Shown: piece after piece, positions 59,114-64,000 of the stretch
How the letters are laid out: every line of letters begins with the position of its first letter
Position numbering within the stretch: position 1 is the stretch's first letter
Source: Streptomyces alboflavus
GTDB lineage: Bacteria > Actinomycetota > Actinomycetes > Streptomycetales > Streptomycetaceae
DNA length: 64,000 bases
Assembly (NCBI RefSeq): GCF_000716675.1
Contig: NZ_JNXT01000017.1
Coordinates: 137,315-201,314 of the forward strand
Reading direction: 5' to 3'
The notes under the pieces: generated by a model
The model's database searches: none
Seen by the model: the letters and a program-made list of their open reading frames with translations, nothing else
Told to the model about the DNA's origin: nothing
Program-made: the position numbers and the translations under genes

Positions 59114-60052
59114 ATTTCCGACTCCGAATCCCCCGCCTTCAAGTGCATTTCTCTAGGCGCTGGAGTTCAATCCAGTGTCATGCTCGCCCTGTCCGCCAAG
59201 GGCGTTCTCCCCAAGGTCGATTACGCGATATTCGCTGATACCGGCTGGGAGCCGCAGGCCGTTTATCGGCATCTCGACCGACTGGAGCGGGACATAGCCG
59301 AACCGGCCGGAATCCCCATCCTGCGCGTCTCCTCCGGAAACATCAGAAAAGACGCACTCGACCCGCAACACCGCTTCGCTTCAATGCCCCTTTACATCCT
59401 GAACCAGGACGGCAAGCCCGGGATGACCAGGCGCCAATGTACTGGTGAGTACAAAATTAAGCCACTGAAGAAGAAGGTGCGCGAACTCCTCGGGTACCCC
59501 TATCCGGCACGCATCCCGAGAGACGTCTACGTGGAGCAGTGGGTCGGCATTTCGACCGATGAATTCCACCGGGCCAAGGACTCGGACGTCAAATATATGC
59601 GCAACCGCCATCCACTCATCGATATAGGCTGGTCAAGAGCCGACTGCGTAAGGTACTTGACGTCCCTCGGGCTGGCAGACACACCGAAATCAAGCTGCCT
59701 TGGGTGCCCTTTTCACGGAAACGCGCAGTGGAGATCCATCCGGGACTCCTCACCACAGGAGTGGGCGGACGTGGTGGCCTTCGATGCGGCCATCAGGCAG
59801 GGAAATGCACGCGCCAACGCCACCGGCAACCGACTGCTGGGCGAGGCGTTCCTCCACCGCTCGCGCGTGCCGCTCGACCAGGCGCCGATCGACCATGTCA
59901 CCGCCGCCGAATGGGCCGCCCTCCAGCAAGAACTCGGCGACAGCGCAGCAGACGCCCAGGAACTGGAAGAGGGCGTTATCGACGGCTGCTCCCCGTGGGC
60001 CTGCCGCGGTGAAGTCGAGCCTGTCCAGGACGACTTCGGGCTGGCCTCTTGA
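59114..60052 (+). CDS. PAPS-reductase-like PP-loop protein, ATT start
   Basis: 312 aa from ATT 59114, with AAGGA and a six-base spacer. Starting at the next usual codon (ATG 59180) would remove the PP-loop SLGAGVQSSV (residues 13-22) that binds ATP, so the ATT start is well supported. Then IFADTGWEPQAVYRHLDRL, TRRQCTGEYKIKPLKKKVRELLG and the Cys pair SSCLGCPFHG. This is the phage/plasmid branch of PAPS-reductase-like enzymes, related to DndC; it likely adenylates a substrate or handles sulfur. Wobble positions are less GC-rich than neighbours, suggesting recent acquisition. Coupled to the methyltransferase (TTGA). Confidence 0.8.
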   Translation: MSDSESPAFKCISLGAGVQSSVMLALSAKGVLPKVDYAIFADTGWEPQAVYRHLDRLERDIAEPAGIPILRVSSGNIRKDALDPQHRFASMPLYILNQDGKPGMTRRQCTGEYKIKPLKKKVRELLGYPYPARIPRDVYVEQWVGISTDEFHRAKDSDVKYMRNRHPLIDIGWSRADCVRYLTSLGLADTPKSSCLGCPFHGNAQWRSIRDSSPQEWADVVAFDAAIRQGNARANATGNRLLGEAFLHRSRVPLDQAPIDHVTAAEWAALQQELGDSAADAQELEEGVIDGCSPWACRGEVEPVQDDFGLAS

Positions 60053-61287
60053 TACTCGACCTGTTCGCCGGCCCCGGGGGATGGAGCCAGGCCCTGACCG
60101 TGCTCGGCGTACGGGACGTGGGCCTGGAATGGGACGAGTGGGCATGCAAAACCCGAGCGGCAGCAGGGCAGTTGACGATCCGCACCGATGTCGCCGCCTA
60201 TCCCCTCTGGCCGTTCCTCGGCAGGATCACCGGGCTGATCGCGAGCCCGCCGTGCCAGGCATGGTCGATGGCCGGCAAACGCCTCGGGCTCGTCGACCAG
60301 CCCCTGGTCCACCAGGCCGTCGCCGACCTCGCTCAGGGGCTGGACACCCGCGACAAGCTGCTCGCCGCCTGCCGTGACGAACGCTCCCTGCTCGCCGCCG
60401 AACCCATGCGCTACCTGCACGCCCTGCACCAGCACGGCCAGCCGGAGTGGGTCGCGATGGAAGAGGTCCCCGATGTCCTGCCCTTGTGGCGCCAGTACGC
60501 CGCGATCCTGCGGACCTGGGGGTACTCGGCCTGGACGGGAGTCTTGAACGCGGCCGACTACGGGGTGCCGCAGACCAGGAGGCGGGCAATCCTGCTCGCC
60601 TCGCGCACACAGACCGCCGCGCCGCCACCCCCCACCCACGCCAAACTCGCCGAGCCCGACTCGCTGTTCGGTCCGGGCCGCGCCCGCTGGATATCCATGG
60701 CCGAAGCCCTGGGCTGGGGCGCCACCGACCGTCCCGTACCCACCGTCTGCGCCGGAGGCGGACCCGGCGGCGGGCCCGAACCTTTCCCCTCCGGCTCCCG
60801 CAAGACCCTCAGCGACGCCCGCGACCGCGGCACCTGGAAACCGCACCCGCCCGCCAACCCGGCCGTCGCTGCGGCGGATGGCCGGGCGGAGAAGGCCGTC
60901 CACTCCGAGAACCCCACCGTCCGAGCGATACCTGCGGCGTGGCGCTGGACCCTGCGCAACAACAACCAGGCCAACGCCACCGTCCGCACCATCGACGAGC
61001 CAGCCGGGACCCTGTTCTTCGGCCACCGGGCCAACGAGTGCGTGTGGCAGGCCGAGCCGGTCAACCCCACACCCCCGGGCACCGACCCGGCCCCCGACCC
61101 GATCCGGATCACCGCCGCCGAGGCCGGCATCCTGCAGACCTTCCCCGCCGACTATCCCTGGCAGGGCAACAAGGGCCAGGTCTTCAGCCAGGTCGGCAAC
61201 GCGGTCCCGCCCCGCCTCGCCGCCCACCTGCTCGCACCGCACCTCGGCAAGTCCCTCACCCCCGACGACTTCACCCTGGCCGCCTAA
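60049..61287 (+). CDS. C5-cytosine DNA methyltransferase
   Basis: 412 aa from TTG 60049, overlapping the previous stop. All key motifs: I LDLFAGPGGWSQAL (3-16), IV SPPCQAWSMAG with catalytic Cys (about 67), VI AMEEVPDV, VIII VPQTRRRAILLAS and X FSQVGNAVPPRLAAHLL (about 378-395); a variable recognition region (200-330) contains PRPVPT- and RTIDEPAGT-type segments. It would make 5-methylcytosine with SAM. No cognate nuclease nearby. The coupled PP-loop gene suggests a joint DNA-modification role, which is inference. Confidence 0.9.
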   Translation: MILDLFAGPGGWSQALTVLGVRDVGLEWDEWACKTRAAAGQLTIRTDVAAYPLWPFLGRITGLIASPPCQAWSMAGKRLGLVDQPLVHQAVADLAQGLDTRDKLLAACRDERSLLAAEPMRYLHALHQHGQPEWVAMEEVPDVLPLWRQYAAILRTWGYSAWTGVLNAADYGVPQTRRRAILLASRTQTAAPPPPTHAKLAEPDSLFGPGRARWISMAEALGWGATDRPVPTVCAGGGPGGGPEPFPSGSRKTLSDARDRGTWKPHPPANPAVAAADGRAEKAVHSENPTVRAIPAAWRWTLRNNNQANATVRTIDEPAGTLFFGHRANECVWQAEPVNPTPPGTDPAPDPIRITAAEAGILQTFPADYPWQGNKGQVFSQVGNAVPPRLAAHLLAPHLGKSLTPDDFTLAA

Positions 61288-62405
61288 TGCCCCATTCCCC
61301 CTCCGACGACAACGACGACCTGGACGGCCTTCCGCCGCCCCCACCCGTGCACTACGCCGAACAATCCCTGCTCGGCGCCCTCCTGCTGGACCCTCACCGC
61401 CTCGACGAGATCGGCCCGCTGGATCCGGACCACTTCTCCAACCACACCCACGGCGAACTGTTCCGCGCCATGCGCACCGCGCCGGCCCCCGACGCCGAGC
61501 AGCACCGCACCAGCCCAGCCTGGCTGAACACCGTCCTGGACGCGGCCCGCCCTCACGCTCCCGGGCTGACCGCCTCCTATCTGCACACCCTCATCCAGGT
61601 CTGCCCCTGGCCCAAGCACGCGGTCACGTACGCGCGGATGATCCGCGCCGACCACGCCCGTCGCAGCCTGCGCATTCACGCCGAGCGGCTGGCCCAGACC
61701 GCGGTGGACACCACCCTGCCCCACCGCGCGAAGGCCACCGTCCAGCAGGCCGACGCCCTCGCCCGGTTCCTGGACGACCTCTCCGGCCGCTTCGCCGCGC
61801 ACCCCGGCTCCCTGCCGCGCACCGCGCTGCCCCCATCCCCCGCCAGGGACACGAGCGAGGAAGCCCTCGACGAGGAACGCCTCCTGATCGCCACCGCGAC
61901 CGCGTACCCCGCCGAGACCCGTCAGATGCGCTGGCTCGTGTCCGAAGACTTCGCGTTCCCACTGCATGCGGCGCTGTGGCAGTGCCTCACCGCGCTCACG
62001 CACCGCGGCGATGCCGTCGACCCGATCACCGTGCTCTGGGAAGCCCAGCACCGCGGCCTGCTCGCACACGACATCGCCCCCGCCGACCTGCTGGCCCTGC
62101 TCTCCACGCCCGTCGGCTCCCCCGAACACTGGGGCGAGAAGGTCCTGCAGCGCGCTCTGCTCACCCGCGCGCAGACCGTCGCCGTCAGCATCGCCGCCTT
62201 CACCGACGATCCGGCCAACAGTCCGCACCAGCTGATCACCGGCAGCCGACGGGCCCTGGCCGACCTCACCGCCGTGCGCTCCCGCTGGCAGCAGGCCACC
62301 AGCCCAGCACTACCGCGTACCGCCCGCCCGGCCCGAACCCCGGCTGCCCCTCGGGCCGGGCCGCCACCGCGGACCGCTCCAGTCCCTGTCCGAGCCACCC
62401 GCTAG
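61287..62405 (+). CDS. Tandem DnaB N-terminal domains without helicase
   Basis: 372 aa, ATG overlapping the methyltransferase stop (TAATG). Residues 22-170 resemble the DnaB N-terminal domain (AEQSLLGALLLDPHRLDEIGPLDPDHFSNHTHGELFRAM, YLHTLIQVCPWPKHAVTYARMI). Residues 195-330 are a second copy (EERLLIATATAYPAETRQMRWLVSEDFAFPLHAALWQCLTAL...LLALLSTPVGSPEHW). The RecA-like ATPase domain of DnaB is missing, so it cannot unwind DNA itself. It could bind primase or host helicase and take over replication. Ends VPVRATR. Confidence 0.75.
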   Translation: MPHSPSDDNDDLDGLPPPPPVHYAEQSLLGALLLDPHRLDEIGPLDPDHFSNHTHGELFRAMRTAPAPDAEQHRTSPAWLNTVLDAARPHAPGLTASYLHTLIQVCPWPKHAVTYARMIRADHARRSLRIHAERLAQTAVDTTLPHRAKATVQQADALARFLDDLSGRFAAHPGSLPRTALPPSPARDTSEEALDEERLLIATATAYPAETRQMRWLVSEDFAFPLHAALWQCLTALTHRGDAVDPITVLWEAQHRGLLAHDIAPADLLALLSTPVGSPEHWGEKVLQRALLTRAQTVAVSIAAFTDDPANSPHQLITGSRRALADLTAVRSRWQQATSPALPRTARPARTPAAPRAGPPPRTAPVPVRATR

Positions 62406-62461
62406 AACCCCCGGTCCGGGCCGACCTCCTCGTCGGCCCGGACCGGCGAAACGAGCCCCCT

Positions 62462-63253
62462 ATGCCCGACACCGCGCCCGACGCACACGTTCATCTCGCC
62501 CTGCACCCTGAGCACCCCAGCGCCGTCGTCGCCACCATCACCGGCAGCACGCTGCACACCGCCCGCGCCACCCTCGCCTCGGAAGGCTTCAGGCCAGCCA
62601 GCGACGACACGATGCTCCTCGTCCGCATCGACCACGAGGAGCCCCACTACGCCAACATCACCGCCAGCCTCCTGCGCGACACCGGCATCACCGTGGACAT
62701 CAGCGACCAACTGCAGGAGGAGATCGACACCGAGTGGACCTGGGCCGACCATCCGATGACCTGGCTCGACCGTAACGAGATCCGGCTCGTATCCGCGGAG
62801 GCCCAGAAGATCCACGACGACATCCAGTCCGGCCGCCTCACCCTCCACCTGCACGCCCACGACGGCCACACCACCGTCGCCGTCGGCACCTACCAGCACG
62901 CCGACAGCGTCCACCTCCACGGCGAGAACCACCTGCGGGTCGTCAGCAGCTCCTACGACACCCCCGGCGAGGCCATCGCCGACTTCGAGCGCCTGTACGG
63001 CGATGCCGTCCGCCCCGGCCCGCCGCCGCCCACCGACACGGAACAGCAGGCCGCCCAGGCTCTCGCCGCCGTATCGACTTCAGCGCCAGCCATCGGCGCT
63101 GACGCACCGGTAAGACCGCCGGAGTCGAAGACGGAGTTGGTGCCGGTGTACGCGGCCGACCCCGGTGACCATGAAGGGCTGCTGGACAAGTTCCTCGAGG
63201 AACAGGGCGAGTGGGAGAAGTACCAGGCCATCCCTATTGAATCGGCGTGTTGA
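62462..63253 (+). CDS. Recurrent small domain with acidic C-terminal part
   Basis: 263 aa from ATG 62462, weak Shine-Dalgarno. Residues 7-85 are the small domain (VHLALHPEHPSAVVATITGSTLHTARATLASEGFRPASDDTMLLVRIDH...ITASLLRDTGITVDIS). A strand-rich segment (LTLHLHAHDGHTTVAVGTYQHADSVHLHGENHLRVV) with many His follows. The C terminus is acidic (EGLLDKFLEEQGEWEKYQ), not an Arg tail. Last gene of the rightward array. Confidence 0.65.
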   Translation: MPDTAPDAHVHLALHPEHPSAVVATITGSTLHTARATLASEGFRPASDDTMLLVRIDHEEPHYANITASLLRDTGITVDISDQLQEEIDTEWTWADHPMTWLDRNEIRLVSAEAQKIHDDIQSGRLTLHLHAHDGHTTVAVGTYQHADSVHLHGENHLRVVSSSYDTPGEAIADFERLYGDAVRPGPPPPTDTEQQAAQALAAVSTSAPAIGADAPVRPPESKTELVPVYAADPGDHEGLLDKFLEEQGEWEKYQAIPIESAC

Positions 63254-63276
63254 AGCCGATCTGACAGGGTGGCACG

Positions 63277-63957
63277 GTGAACAAGTGGCGTGTGTTCTGG
63301 GTCCCCAAGTCAGCGCCGATCACCCGAGCGCACGTACCTGTCCTGGCGGGCTGGACCGACCTGGCGGAGCGCGAAGCGTCAACCGGGATCCGGCCGGGGG
63401 ATCCGATTCTGCTGGCGCCGGACTACCGCATCGACGAACTCCTCAGCCTGTACACGCGCAGCAGCCCGTTCCGCGCATACACGAAGGAGACGAAGCGGAA
63501 CTACATCACGGACCTCTGCCTGTTCCTCAACTTCCTGTGGCAGCGCGGAAGGGTCTGGACGCAGGCGGTCGAGTCCGATGTCGACGACTTCCAGTTCTGG
63601 CGCCAGACGGCACCCGAGAACCCGCTGCGGGTGGGCGGGAACAAGTGGAACCGCGAACTGGCCGCGCTGATGAACCTGTACACGTGGGCGACGAAGCCGG
63701 GCAGCGAGTTCCTGCCACGTAACCCGGTGCCGGTGCATCGAGTAGTGGGCCGGCACGGGCAGGTCGTCGAGGTGCCCGACGGGAAGGCGAAGGACGCCCG
63801 GGGTAGCAACGTTCACTGGCTGACGCCCCGAACGTTTCGTCTGTGGGTGGACGTCGGGCTGCGCGGCTACGGCGCTGACGGGCTTCCCACGCGGGGCTGG
63901 GTGTTAGGCGGCACTGATCATGCTCACGGGTGGGGCATTCAGGGTGCCGATGGTTGA
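63277..63957 (+). CDS. Tyrosine recombinase, truncated (N-terminal half)
   Basis: 226 aa, GTG start. Residues 50-130 form the SAM-like core-binding domain of phage-type integrases (FRAYTKETKRNYITDLCLFLNFLWQRGRVW, DVDDFQFWR, WNRELAALMNLYTWA). The catalytic domain with its R-H-R-Y residues is absent; the frame ends soon after LTPRTFRLWVDVGLRGYG in unrelated sequence. It is thus an inactive remnant, cut by recombination or frameshift near 63880. It may mark a border of the element. Confidence 0.75.
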   Translation: MNKWRVFWVPKSAPITRAHVPVLAGWTDLAEREASTGIRPGDPILLAPDYRIDELLSLYTRSSPFRAYTKETKRNYITDLCLFLNFLWQRGRVWTQAVESDVDDFQFWRQTAPENPLRVGGNKWNRELAALMNLYTWATKPGSEFLPRNPVPVHRVVGRHGQVVEVPDGKAKDARGSNVHWLTPRTFRLWVDVGLRGYGADGLPTRGWVLGGTDHAHGWGIQGADG

Positions 63958-63964
63958 GAAGCGG

Positions 63965-63997
63965 ACTGCCCCGCAGGGGCGGTCCCTGCGGGGCAGT
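63965..63997. terminator. Strong terminator hairpin at right end
   Basis: ACTGCCCCGCAGGG-5 nt-CCCTGCGGGGCAGT, a perfect 14-bp stem just after the integrase fragment. The stem is symmetrical, so it could serve both directions. Confidence 0.7.
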
Positions 63998-64000
63998 TGT

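Noticed and set aside
1..64000. tRNA, rRNA and CRISPR array search by eye
   Set aside because: I saw no cloverleaf with a T-loop GTTCRA box in the right setting, no rRNA segments and no short direct-repeat arrays.

Overview
The window reads as a mobile element, plasmid or integrated conjugative element, from Streptomyces or a close relative. The grounds are very high GC with strong GC3 in the true frames, several DUF317 proteins (a family known mainly from Streptomyces), SCO6880/SCO6881-like secretion proteins, an LAxTG sortase substrate and a truncated tyrosine recombinase. I found no rRNA, tRNA, CRISPR array or recognisable replication origin. All family names were assigned by eye from the sequence.

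Layout. Everything diverges from one 454-bp gap (20322-20775). Left of it, 1-20321, all genes read leftward: a DNA methyltransferase; an operon holding DUF4913, a RelE-like protein, an acetyltransferase and others (19397-15692); then a run of genes starting with a secreted SH3 protein and including wHTH regulators, an MFS exporter, an ATP-grasp ligase, DUF317 proteins, a sortase-anchored Cna-B protein and zinc-knuckle proteins (15489-1036). A partial DUF6615-like gene sits at the left edge. Right of the gap all genes read rightward. First comes a type IV secretion-like block (20832-28748: lytic transglycosylase/NlpC-P60, small membrane proteins, a TrbL/VirB6-like protein, an SCO6880-like protein, a VirB4-like ATPase). 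Then come long arrays of small proteins (28776-58011) broken by a lipoprotein, a glycosyltransferase, a second MFS exporter, a MoxR-type ATPase with a vWA/metallopeptidase partner, a relaxase-like protein without its histidines, and the VirD4-like coupling protein (53284-55080). The right end holds a PP-loop/PAPS-reductase-like enzyme, a C5-cytosine methyltransferase, a tandem DnaB-N protein without a helicase domain, and an integrase fragment.

What ties it together. (i) Four operons begin with the same module: a -10-like hexamer, a predicted +1, and exactly there a 10-bp inverted repeat with a conserved AGCRA loop (15.6, 19.5, 31.5 and 44.7 kb), always in the direction of transcription. (ii) About forty of the roughly eighty proteins end in a Pro/Ala linker plus a short Arg tail, while the secretion machinery and signal-peptide proteins do not. 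This suggests, without proof, a class of substrates for the encoded secretion system. (iii) Start codons are odd: 23 or so TTG starts and about eleven genes whose only sensible start is CTG, ATC, ATT or ACG, usually after a good Shine-Dalgarno. (iv) One small domain recurs in at least eleven proteins: alone, N-terminal or C-terminal.

Several genes are broken (one in-frame TAG, three or four frameshifts, mostly in C/G runs); these may be real decay or sequence errors.
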